From Fimbriiglobus sp. (lineage in GTDB: Bacteria; Planctomycetota; Planctomycetia; Gemmatales; Gemmataceae), in the NCBI GenBank assembly GCA_022841795.1, contig JALHQU010000034.1, positions 1 through 42,894 of the forward strand: DNA of 42,894 bases. Direction: 5' to 3'. The notes under the pieces are model-generated. The model was given only the letters and a program-made list of their open reading frames with translations. It was not told the DNA's origin and did no database searches. Shown here piece after piece: positions 25,659 through 33,117 of the stretch (the stretch's first letter is position 1; each line of letters begins with the position of its first letter). Made by a program: the position numbers and the translations under genes.

Positions 25659-26434
25659 GCCAGCGCCTCCGCCGCGATACGGATGCCGTCCAGAGTGAGG
25701 AACGGATCGATCGTGAACCCGGCAATATCGGCGGCGAACTTGAACCCGTCGAAGTAACCGACAGCGCCGCCAGTGGCGTACACCCACGGCCGCTGCCCGG
25801 TGTGGCACGCCCAATCCCACGCAAGCTGATAGGCCACGGACAGAACGGCGTTCGCTATGCCGACGGTTATCGCCGACGCGGTGTTCTGGCCGCAGAACGT
25901 GGCGGGCGGCTTCGGCTCGATGTCGATGTGCGGCAGCTTCGCCGTGTAGTCGTGGAGCGATCGGGCCATCAACTGTGGGCCGGGCAGGATCACCCCACCG
26001 ACATGGGTTCCGCTCGCTTTCACGAAGTCGATGGTCATGGCAGTACCCACATTAATGACCACGACGGGAGTGGGCGCGGATTGGCGGCGGTATGCGGCGA
26101 GTGAAGTGAGCAATCGGTCCACGCCGACGCGGTGCAGTTCTTCGACTTTGGTCCCAAGCCCGGTCGCCTCTGCCGTGTCGAACAGGTCGTTGGTGATGAC
26201 TACGGAGTCAGAGCCGCGGGCGGCCAACCAGCCAAGAAACCGTTCAACCTCTCGCGGGACCACTCCTGCCACCGCCCACCGGGTCTGTTCCGACACTCCC
26301 CATATTTTCGCCTGATCTTTCCAGTCCACCGCCGAATCGTGTGCGAGTGACACCATTCCTCGCACCTGTCCACCACCGCACCGCCCCCACTTCATCCGGC
26401 TGTTGCCGATGTCCACCACGATGTCGGGGGTCAC
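25655..26434 (-). CDS. coaX: Type III pantothenate kinase
   Basis: CoaX phosphorylates pantothenate, the first step of coenzyme A synthesis. The 259-residue product has the P-loop-like 'DIGNSRMKWG' (residues 8-17), the 'GVDR' motif with the catalytic-base Asp at 106, the 'VGTAMTID' segment near 129-136 and 'GGVILPG' (146-152). The family usually has Asp in DxGT; here the sequence is 'INVGT', with Asn at 128. GTG start, overlapping obgE by four bases (GTGA), and its own stop overlaps the mnmE-like start (ATGA). Translational coupling along obgE-coaX-mnmE-like is likely. Confidence 0.92.
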   Translation of the reverse strand: MTPDIVVDIGNSRMKWGRCGGGQVRGMVSLAHDSAVDWKDQAKIWGVSEQTRWAVAGVVPREVERFLGWLAARGSDSVVITNDLFDTAEATGLGTKVEELHRVGVDRLLTSLAAYRRQSAPTPVVVINVGTAMTIDFVKASGTHVGGVILPGPQLMARSLHDYTAKLPHIDIEPKPPATFCGQNTASAITVGIANAVLSVAYQLAWDWACHTGQRPWVYATGGAVGYFDGFKFAADIAGFTIDPFLTLDGIRIAAEALA

Positions 26435-27507
26435 GGCGGGGTGCCCTCCGTCTCGCGGATGGCCTTCTCGGTGGCGAACTCGACCGGCTTCGCCCGCTCC
26501 TTCGCCTCCCGCTCTAACCGCCGCTGTTCGGCGATCAGCTCCGCCGCCTTGCCGACCACCTTCGACAGCCCCTCGCCGGTCACGCTCGACATCAGGAACA
26601 CCTCACGGCCGGTGGCGTTGGCGAGTGCATCCCGGACGAGGCCAGCGTCGGTCAGCTCGGCCTTGCTCACGCACACGATCTCTGGCTTCTCGGCCAGCGC
26701 TTCGCTGTACGTTTTCAGCTCGTTGCGGATGGTGTGGTAGTTCTTCACCGCGTCCGACCCGTCGGTCGGGAACGGCTCGACCAGGTGGACCAGCACCCGC
26801 GTCCGCTCGACGTGCCGCAGGAACTCGTGCCCCAGCCCGACCCCCTGGCTGGCCCCCTCGATCAACCCCGGCAGGTCGGCCAGCACGAACCCGGCGTCCC
26901 CGCCGAGGGACACGATGCCCAGGTTCGGGTGCTTGGTGGTGAACGGGTAGTCGGCGATCTCCGGGGTGGCCCGGCTGAGCCGCGACAGCAGCGTGGACTT
27001 GCCGGCGTTCGGAAAGCCGATCAGCCCGGCGTCGGCGATCATCTTCAACTCCAGCGTCAGCCAGCGTTCCTCCCCCTCCTCGCCCGGCTCGAACTCCCGC
27101 GGGGTGCGGTTGGTGGCGGTGGCGAAGTGCTTGTTCCCCCGCCCGCCGCGGCCGCCCTTCACCACCAGCTCGTCCCCCTCCTCGACCAGATCCTTGAGCA
27201 GGTTGCCGCGGTCACGGTCCTTGATGAGCGTGCCCGGCGGGACGAGGATGACCAGGTCGGCGGCGTCCTTGCCGGCGCACCCGGAGGTGCCGCCCGGCTC
27301 GCCGTTCTTCGCCTTCCAGTGCTTCTTGTGGACGAGCGGGGACAGGTTGTCGGCGTTCGGGTCGGCGCGGATGATGACGCTGCCGCCGTCCCCGCCGTCG
27401 CCGCCGTCCGGCCCGCCGCGGGGGATGTACTTCTCCCGCCGGAACGAGGCCATGCCCCGCCCGCCGTTCCCGCCGGACACGAATAGCTCCACCCGGTCCA
27501 CGAACAT
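26431..27507 (-). CDS. obgE: Obg family GTPase (ribosome assembly)
   Basis: ObgE/CgtA binds the 50S subunit and couples GTP levels to ribosome assembly. The 358-residue product begins with the glycine-rich Obg domain ('FVSGGNGGRGMASFRREKY', 'GGPDGGDGGDGGSV', 'GGRGGRGNKHFATATNRTP'). The G domain follows: 'GFPNAGKSTLL' (about residues 165-175), 'DYPFTT', 'DLPGLIEGA' and 'VSKAEL' for the G4 position (usual NKxD). The C-terminal tail is short and charged, with no OCT domain visible. The ATG at 27507 begins the conserved 'MFVDRVELFV'; the longer open frame upstream is not homologous. It diverges from argC. Confidence 0.95.
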   Translation of the reverse strand: MFVDRVELFVSGGNGGRGMASFRREKYIPRGGPDGGDGGDGGSVIIRADPNADNLSPLVHKKHWKAKNGEPGGTSGCAGKDAADLVILVPPGTLIKDRDRGNLLKDLVEEGDELVVKGGRGGRGNKHFATATNRTPREFEPGEEGEERWLTLELKMIADAGLIGFPNAGKSTLLSRLSRATPEIADYPFTTKHPNLGIVSLGGDAGFVLADLPGLIEGASQGVGLGHEFLRHVERTRVLVHLVEPFPTDGSDAVKNYHTIRNELKTYSEALAEKPEIVCVSKAELTDAGLVRDALANATGREVFLMSSVTGEGLSKVVGKAAELIAEQRRLEREAKERAKPVEFATEKAIRETEGTPP

Positions 27508-27583
27508 GACTGGCCTGCGTGTGTGAACGAACCGTCCGAGTCGATCATCGTACCATATCAGCGAACTCCGAACGGGGAACGGC

Positions 27584-28603
27584 ATGTCGCGCGTGAAAGT
27601 GGCGGTGCTCGGCGGGTCCGGGTACACGGCGGTCGAACTCATCAAGCTCTTACTCCGGCACACCGGCGCGGAGATCGCCGCGGTCACGTCGCGGCAGGAG
27701 CCGGGCAAGCCGGTGTCGGCCGAGCACCCCAGCCTGCTCGCCCGCTGCGATCTTCCGATGGAGCAGTTCGACCCGGACGCGCTAAAGGCGAAGGGCGTCG
27801 GCTGCGCGTTCGGCTGCCTGCCGCACGGCCTGAGCGCGGAGGTGATCGCCCCGCTGCTCGACCGCGGCATCCGGGTGGTGGACCTGAGCGCCGACTACCG
27901 GCTGAAGGACCTGGCGGTGTACGCCGAGTGGTACGGCAGCCCACACCATGACACGAAGAACCTGACCCACGCCGTGTACGGGCTGCCGGAACTGTACGCC
28001 GACCGCATCCGCTCCGCGAAGCTGGTGGCGAACCCCGGCTGCTACCCGCAGACCGGCATCCTCGGCCTGGCCCCGCTGGTGGCCGAAAAAATGATCGACG
28101 TGACCACGGTGGTGATCGACAGCAAGAGCGGGGTGAGCGGGGCCGGCCGCACGCCGAAGCTGACCACGCACTTCCCCGAGTGCAACGAGAGCCTGAGCGC
28201 GTACAGCGTGGGCAAGCACCGGCACACACCGGAGATCGAGCAGGCTCTGTCCGACGTGGCTGGCACGCCGGTGAGCGTCCTCTTCACCCCGCACCTGATC
28301 CCGATGGACCGCGGCATCTTCAGCACCATCTACGCCACGCCGACGAAGCCGGTGGCCGAGAACGACCTGACCGCCCTGTACCGCCGGTACTACGCGGGCA
28401 AGCCGTTCGTGCGGGTGCGGGACACCCTGCCGGCGACGAAGGACACCGCCCACACCAACTTCCTGGACGTGTGCGTGCGGGTGGTGAAGGGGCGGGTGGT
28501 GGTGCTGGCGTGCGAGGACAACCTCGTCCGCGGGGCGAGCGGGGTGGCGGTGCAGAACTTCAACCTGATGTTCGGGTTCGACGAGACGACGGCGCTGATG
28601 TGA
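27584..28603 (+). CDS. argC: N-acetyl-gamma-glutamyl-phosphate reductase
   Basis: ArgC reduces N-acetylglutamyl 5-phosphate to the semialdehyde with NADPH in arginine synthesis. The 339-residue product has the Rossmann start 'KVAVLGGSGYTAVELIKLL', the 'CLPHGLSAEV' and 'DLSADYRLKD' segments, and the active-site Cys at about 153 in 'ANPGCYPQTG'. 'SKSGVSGAGR' and 'HRHTPEIEQAL' follow, and 'TPHLIPMDRGIFSTIYA' is also typical. GGGGAA lies just before the ATG. It stands alone as an arg gene, divergent from obgE. A palindrome starts two bases after the stop. Confidence 0.96.
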   Translation: MSRVKVAVLGGSGYTAVELIKLLLRHTGAEIAAVTSRQEPGKPVSAEHPSLLARCDLPMEQFDPDALKAKGVGCAFGCLPHGLSAEVIAPLLDRGIRVVDLSADYRLKDLAVYAEWYGSPHHDTKNLTHAVYGLPELYADRIRSAKLVANPGCYPQTGILGLAPLVAEKMIDVTTVVIDSKSGVSGAGRTPKLTTHFPECNESLSAYSVGKHRHTPEIEQALSDVAGTPVSVLFTPHLIPMDRGIFSTIYATPTKPVAENDLTALYRRYYAGKPFVRVRDTLPATKDTAHTNFLDVCVRVVKGRVVVLACEDNLVRGASGVAVQNFNLMFGFDETTALM

Positions 28604-28604
28604 C

Positions 28605-28664
28605 CCGTGTTCTGCTCGCTCCGCGAGCGGTCGGTATGCCGCTCGCGGAGCGAGCAGAACACGG
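28605..28664. repeat. Perfect 26-base-arm palindrome after argC
   Basis: CCGTGTTCTGCTCGCTCCGC... (28605-28630) and 28639-28664 are exact reverse complements around an 8-base loop TCGGTATG. It starts two bases after the argC stop and ends against the -10-like box of the next gene, so it may end argC transcription and also shape that promoter. Confidence 0.93.
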
Positions 28665-28674
28665 TACAATTCCC
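28662..28674 (+). promoter_or_regulatory. Putative -10 box next to the start of the TIGR02996 gene
   Basis: CGGTACAATTCCC is identical to 16978-16990. The TACAAT ends six bases before the ATG at 28677, which has no Shine-Dalgarno. Transcription would begin at the start codon (leaderless). Any -35 would fall inside the palindrome. Confidence 0.4.
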
Positions 28675-28676
28675 GC

Positions 28677-29804
28677 ATGGACGACCTGGACCAGCGGGAA
28701 GCGTTCCTGAAGGCGATCTTCGCCACACCGGACGACGACCTGCCGCGGCTGGTGTTCGCCGACTTCCTCGACGAGCATGGCGAGGCGGAGCGGGCCGAGT
28801 TCATCCGCGTGCAGGTCGAACTGGCCCGGCTATCGGACGGTGACCCGATGCGAGTCGATCTGGCCGTCCGCGAACAAGAACTGCTCGACACGCACAAAGC
28901 AGCCTGGGGCATCCCCGGTCTTCAAGGGGTGCAGGAGTTTCGCCGCGGGTTCGTCGAGTACGTCCACACCTCCGCCGAGTGGCTGATCGCCCACCCGAAC
29001 CGGCTGGACGATGCCCGCACCGTCCGCGAGTTGCGGGTCGTCAACGCCGGCAAACACGGGGCGGCCCTCGCCCGGCTGCCCGGCCTGGAGCGAGTTGAGC
29101 ACCTCGACCTGACGAACACGTTCCTCGGCGGGGCGTTCTCGATCCAGCGGTATTTCACCGACGCCCGTCTCGACAGGCTGACCGCCTTGACGCTCGGCAA
29201 CTGCCGGCTGTGGGACGAGCACCTGGTCGAGTTGGCCCGCTCGCCGGTTGCCCCGCGGTTGCGGCGGCTGGCGGTGTGGGGCTGCCCGTTCGGCGACGAG
29301 GGGGCGGCGGTGCTGGCCGGCAGCCCGGCGTTCGCCGGGTTGGAGGTACTCGACATCTCGGCCCACGACATGCAGTTTGACCAGTGCATCCACGGGACCG
29401 GGGCGGTGGCGCTGGCCGAATCCGCCTCGCTCACCCATCTCCGCGATCTGGATTTAAGCGGGCACTACATCGGCGATTCGGGGCTGAACGCGCTGACCCG
29501 CTCCCTGAACGCTAGCAGCCTGGAACGGCTCGCCGTTCCGTACAACGAGATCGGCGAAGCGATCGACGGTGGCATCTTGGCGATGGTCGAATCGCCACAC
29601 CTGGGAAACCTCCGCGAACTGGCATTCGGCGGTGACCGACCCACGCACCACCCCAACCACCTCGGGCTGACCGGGGCACAGGCGCTTGCCCGGTGGCCAC
29701 ACCTGGAAAAGATGCGGTTCGTAGACTTGCGGGGGTGCGAGATGAGCGACGCCGCCCGGCGATCGCTGCGTGAATCGCGGTGGGCGGATAAATTCATCTT
29801 GTAG
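28677..29804 (+). CDS. TIGR02996-type protein with LRR-like repeats
   Basis: Residues about 4-50 match the planctomycete repeat-companion domain TIGR02996 ('REAFLKAIFATPDDDLPRLV', 'FADFLDEHGEAERAEFIRVQ'), which precedes leucine-rich-like repeats in many Gemmata and related proteins. The rest of the 375 residues holds LRR-like units with patterns such as 'LTALTLGNCRLWDEHLVELA', 'GLEVLDISAHDM', 'LRDLDLSGHYIGDSGLNAL' and 'MRFVDLRGCEMSD'. No signal peptide is evident, so it is probably cytoplasmic. The function of these proteins is unknown; a protein-binding role is inferred. The TAG stop lies inside the palindrome at 29801. Confidence 0.88.
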   Translation: MDDLDQREAFLKAIFATPDDDLPRLVFADFLDEHGEAERAEFIRVQVELARLSDGDPMRVDLAVREQELLDTHKAAWGIPGLQGVQEFRRGFVEYVHTSAEWLIAHPNRLDDARTVRELRVVNAGKHGAALARLPGLERVEHLDLTNTFLGGAFSIQRYFTDARLDRLTALTLGNCRLWDEHLVELARSPVAPRLRRLAVWGCPFGDEGAAVLAGSPAFAGLEVLDISAHDMQFDQCIHGTGAVALAESASLTHLRDLDLSGHYIGDSGLNALTRSLNASSLERLAVPYNEIGEAIDGGILAMVESPHLGNLRELAFGGDRPTHHPNHLGLTGAQALARWPHLEKMRFVDLRGCEMSDAARRSLRESRWADKFIL

Positions 29805-29852
29805 GGTGGGCACCGCCCACCGTGTTTCAACGGTGGGCGATGCCCACCCTAC
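29801..29852. repeat. GTAGGGTGGGC-type palindrome overlapping a stop codon
   Basis: GTAGGGTGGGCACCGCCCAC... (29801-29823) pairs with 29830-29852 with one mismatch and a 6-base loop. Elements with the GTAGGGTGGGC end are common in many bacterial phyla. The TAG in the left end is the stop of the TIGR02996 gene. Confidence 0.9.
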
Positions 29853-29863
29853 GGAAGACACCG

Positions 29864-30526
29864 ATGCGGACCCTCATCGCACTTCTCGTGGTTTCCCCGC
29901 TGCTCGCCGAGCCGCCGAAGCTCAAGCTCACCGCGTCTAAACTCGACCCGCCGAAAGAACTGGCCGACACCGTGAAGCCGTTGCTCGGAACGGATGCCGT
30001 CATCGTGGCGGACGGCAGCGGCGATTTACTGACCCTCTGGTTCCGCTCCGAACTCACGTCCACCGCGAACGCCGACCAGATCAAGAACGGGCTGACGTAC
30101 CGCGAGGTCGCCGAGGGCACGCTGCTCGGGGCGGTGCGGTTGGACAAGCCGTTCATGGATTTCCGCAAGCAGGAGATCCCGGCGGGGGTGTACACTCTGC
30201 GGCTGGCGGTGCAGCCGGACACCGGCGACCATCGCGATACCGCCCCGCACCAGGACTTCGCCCTGCTCGTGCCGGCCGCGGCGGACCAATCGGCCGAGCC
30301 GGTGGAACCGAAGGAGTTGGTGAAGCTCAGTCTGAAATCCACCGGCGGGGATCACCCCGGGGTGATGCTCCTGTTCCCGCACCACGGGAAGGAGGAGAAG
30401 CCGGAGCTGTCGGACCAGAAGGACGGCGTCAAGGTGGTCCGCCTGCGGCGGCCGGTGACGGCCGGCGACCACAAGGGGTCGCTCGGCATCGCGGTCGTGG
30501 TTCAGGGCGTGAGCAAAACACGGTGA
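29864..30526 (+). CDS. Exported protein of unknown function
   Basis: I do not recognise the family. The 220-residue product starts with a short signal peptide ('TLIALLVVSPLLAEPP'). The mature part includes 'EGTLLGAVRLDKPFMDFRKQ' and 'EIPAGVYTLRLAVQPDTGDH', which looks like a beta-sandwich fold, and a run of charged residues near the end. GGAAG precedes the ATG at 29864. Its TGA stop falls in a GGTGAA word that looks like the remnant left end of the palindrome whose right half is at 30534-30563. Confidence 0.7.
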   Translation: MRTLIALLVVSPLLAEPPKLKLTASKLDPPKELADTVKPLLGTDAVIVADGSGDLLTLWFRSELTSTANADQIKNGLTYREVAEGTLLGAVRLDKPFMDFRKQEIPAGVYTLRLAVQPDTGDHRDTAPHQDFALLVPAAADQSAEPVEPKELVKLSLKSTGGDHPGVMLLFPHHGKEEKPELSDQKDGVKVVRLRRPVTAGDHKGSLGIAVVVQGVSKTR

Positions 30527-30533
30527 AAAACCC

Positions 30534-30563
30534 CACCCCCTCCCTTGCGGTCGGGGTTCACCA
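30534..30563. repeat. Solo half of a GGTGAACC-ended palindrome
   Basis: CACCCCCTCCCTTGCGGTCG... (30534-30563) matches the right arm of the complete copy at 42012-42040 with two differences. The left arm is missing except for a GGTGAA word at 30522-30527. It looks like a deletion derivative. Confidence 0.8.
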
Positions 30564-30578
30564 GATCGGAGTCGGCCT

Positions 30579-31514
30579 GTGTTCATCTTCGACAAGCCCA
30601 TCACCCCCGGGTGCCACGCCTCCACCGTCGTGGAGATCGCCGACGGCAAACTGCTCGCCGCGTGGTTTGGCGGGAAGGACGAGGGCGCGAAGGACGTGCA
30701 GATCTACCTGGCCCGGTTCGACGGCAAGGCGTGGTTCGCCCCGGAGATCGTCGGCACCGAGCCGGGCCAGCCGACGTGGAACCCGGTGCTGTTCAAGTCG
30801 GCGAAGGGCACGCTGCACCTGTGGTACAAGGCCGGCCCCAGCCCGGAGCGGTGGACCGGGTTCCACCGCACCTCGGCCGACGACGGCAAGACGTGGACCA
30901 AGCCGGCGATGATGCCGGCCGGGTTCTTCGGTCCGGTGCGGGCGAAGCCGATCCAATTGACGGACGGCACCATCCTGGCCGGCACGTCGCTGGAGAGCCA
31001 CCGCAACTGGACGCCGTTCGTGGATCGCAGCACCGACGACGGGGCGACGTGGACACGGTCGTCGGCATTCCATGTGCCGGAAAAGTTCGGCCAGATTCAG
31101 CCGACGCTGTTCACCGTCGGGGCGAAGGACGAGACCGTGGTGGCGCTGATGCGATCGAGAGACCCGCGGAAGGTCTGCAAGGCGACCAGCGCCGACGGCG
31201 GGAAAACCTTCACCCACGCCGAGCCGACGGAGTTGCTCAACCCGAGTGCCGGTATCGACGTGGCTCGCACCGCGGCCGGCGAGTTGTTCCTCATCTACAA
31301 CCCGACGGCGATGCTCCGCACCCCGCTCAGTCTGGCTCGCAGCACCGACGACGGCAAGACGTGGGCGAAGGTGGACGACCTGGAGAAGGAGCCGGGCGAG
31401 TTCTCGTACCCGGCGATCGTCGTGAGCAAGGCCGGGATGTTGGAGATGACGTACACCTGGAACCGCACGCACATCAAGCACGAGACCCGCGACCCGGCGA
31501 AGTACGCAAGGTAG
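30579..31514 (+). CDS. BNR/Asp-box sialidase-like protein
   Basis: The 311-residue product is a beta-propeller of the BNR_2 sialidase-like group. The start 'CHASTVVEIADGKLLAAWFG' is typical of this group, and Asp-boxes are 'SADDGKTW', 'STDDGATW', 'SADGGKTF' and 'STDDGKTW'. Members are usually annotated as exo-alpha-sialidases, although many act on other glycans or are uncharacterised. No signal peptide is visible from the GTG at 30579, which has GGAG eight bases upstream, so the protein as called would stay in the cytoplasm; a start further upstream would run through the half-palindrome. The last codon and stop (AGG TAG) come from the palindrome at 31509. Confidence 0.85.
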   Translation: MFIFDKPITPGCHASTVVEIADGKLLAAWFGGKDEGAKDVQIYLARFDGKAWFAPEIVGTEPGQPTWNPVLFKSAKGTLHLWYKAGPSPERWTGFHRTSADDGKTWTKPAMMPAGFFGPVRAKPIQLTDGTILAGTSLESHRNWTPFVDRSTDDGATWTRSSAFHVPEKFGQIQPTLFTVGAKDETVVALMRSRDPRKVCKATSADGGKTFTHAEPTELLNPSAGIDVARTAAGELFLIYNPTAMLRTPLSLARSTDDGKTWAKVDDLEKEPGEFSYPAIVVSKAGMLEMTYTWNRTHIKHETRDPAKYAR

Positions 31515-31577
31515 GTGCCGCGAGCCGAGCGGCACCCGAGCCAGTCGTGAGTGCCGCTCGGCTCGCGGCACCTACCT
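31509..31577. repeat. Palindrome carrying both convergent stop codons
   Basis: AGGTAGGTGCCGCGAGCCGA... (31509-31535) and 31551-31577 are exact reverse complements. On the plus strand the left arm gives the last codon and stop of the sialidase-like gene (AGG TAG). On the minus strand the right arm gives the same AGG TAG to the P450 gene. Confidence 0.95.
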
Positions 31578-32903
31578 CTGTTTCAACACCGCCGGGATGC
31601 CGTCCTCAGGCAACAGGGTGATCTGCGGGCTGAGGCCGGGCGGGCCGCTCCCACTGTACGTGAACCGGAACTTCTGCCCGACGGCGGCCAGGATGATGGC
31701 CGCCTCCATCAGCGCGAACGTGTTGCCGATGCACACCCGCGGGCCGCCGCCGAACGGGTAGTAGGCGTACTTCGGGATCCTCTTGGCCAGCCCGTCCAGC
31801 CACCGCTCCGGGCGGAACGCCTCCGGGTCGGGGAAGTACCGCGGGTCGCGGTGGCTCACCCACTGGCTCATGAAGATGGTGTACCCCTTTCGCACCCGGT
31901 AGCCGCCGAGTTCCAGGTCGGTCGTCGCCTCCCGGCCGATCAGGTACACCGGCGGGGACACCCGCATCGCCTCGGTGATGACCGCCTCCGTGTACGGCAG
32001 GTGCGCGATGTCGTCGGCCGTCGGCGTCCGCCCGGCGAGAACGGTTTGCCACTCGTCCGCCAGCTTCGCCTCCGCCTCCGGGTGCTGCGACAGCAGGTAC
32101 CAGCTCCAGCTCAGCGTCAGCGCCGTCGTCTCGTGCCCGGCCAGGTACAGGGTCATCGCCTCGTCTCGCAACTGGCGGTCGGTCATCCGCGTGCCGTCGT
32201 CGTCCTGGGCCGTCAGCAACCGGCTGAGCAGGTCGGTCCCGCCGGTCCGCTTCTTGCCTGCGGCGATGAACCCGTCCAGCACCGCGTTCAGGTCGGCCAC
32301 CGCCCGCCGCAGCTTTCGGTTGGCGGGGGAGGGGAACCACAGCGGCAGCGGGACGAGCGTGCGGAACCTGTCGCTCATCAGGGCGAACGCCTCGCGGAGG
32401 GTGTCGGTGAACCGCCCGCGGTCGCCGGCGTCGTCCAGGTCGAACAGCGTCTTCAGGGCGATGGCGCTGGTGAGCGAGCTGAACTCGAAGTGGGCGTCGA
32501 TCGGCGTGCCGGCGGTCCACGCCTTCAACATGCGGTCGGTCAGGTCGGCCATCACCGGGGCGTAGGCCTGCACCCGGCTTTTCAGGAACGCCGGCTGGGA
32601 CAACCGCCGCTGCCGCAGCCAGAAGTCGCCCTCGCTCGTCACCAGCCCGTTCCCCAGCACCGGCTTGTACATCCGCGCGCCGAAGTGCTTGACGTAGTGT
32701 CGGGCGTCCGTCACCAACACTTTCTCGATCAGTTCCGGGTGGGACACCAGGAAGATCCGCCGCGGGCCGAACCGGAAGGTGGCAATGTCGCCGTACTCTC
32801 GGGCCACGTCGAGGAAGAAGTCGAGCCGACGATCGGTGAACTGACCCAGGTTGCCGCGGACGAGCGTGCCGCGTGGCCCCGGCGGGAGGGTGGAGGTCGG
32901 CAT
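31572..32903 (-). CDS. Cytochrome P450
   Basis: P450s insert oxygen into C-H bonds using haem and an electron-donor partner. The 443-residue product has the I-helix 'LAGHETTALTLSW' (about residues 253-265), the ExxR 'EAMR', 'DPEAFRPERW' and the haem loop 'FGGGPRVCIG' with the Cys ligand at about 391. Length is normal for a soluble bacterial P450. The start 'MPTSTLPPGPRGTLVRGN' holds the proline-rich region. Sequence style is nearer to the CYP102/CYP4-like branch than to classical CYP101-type enzymes, a weak inference. No ferredoxin or reductase gene lies nearby. A TACAAT box on the minus strand (32933-32938) may be its -10. Confidence 0.95.
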   Translation of the reverse strand: MPTSTLPPGPRGTLVRGNLGQFTDRRLDFFLDVAREYGDIATFRFGPRRIFLVSHPELIEKVLVTDARHYVKHFGARMYKPVLGNGLVTSEGDFWLRQRRLSQPAFLKSRVQAYAPVMADLTDRMLKAWTAGTPIDAHFEFSSLTSAIALKTLFDLDDAGDRGRFTDTLREAFALMSDRFRTLVPLPLWFPSPANRKLRRAVADLNAVLDGFIAAGKKRTGGTDLLSRLLTAQDDDGTRMTDRQLRDEAMTLYLAGHETTALTLSWSWYLLSQHPEAEAKLADEWQTVLAGRTPTADDIAHLPYTEAVITEAMRVSPPVYLIGREATTDLELGGYRVRKGYTIFMSQWVSHRDPRYFPDPEAFRPERWLDGLAKRIPKYAYYPFGGGPRVCIGNTFALMEAAIILAAVGQKFRFTYSGSGPPGLSPQITLLPEDGIPAVLKQR

Positions 32904-32932
32904 CGGGCGACAGATCCTCGGGGTGGGCGAGT

Positions 32933-32938
32933 ATTGTA
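32933..32938 (-). promoter_or_regulatory. Putative -10 box of the P450 gene
   Basis: TACAAT on the minus strand lies 29 bases before the P450 ATG. No clear -35 is seen. The rest of the gap to 33117 shows nothing else I can support. Confidence 0.3.
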
Positions 32939-33117
32939 CGCCAGGGATACGACCGCGGATGGCGGGCGGTTCTTGAGTTCAACCGGACCGTCGCATCAGA
33001 ATTCTCGGCTCGGCCCCGCCGCATTCCGGATTCCTTCTCAAGTTTGCCCCGCTTCCCAACCGATCCACTCCTCACACCGTATTTCGCACCGCCGACTCGG
33101 GTCTGGGGGGAACCGGG

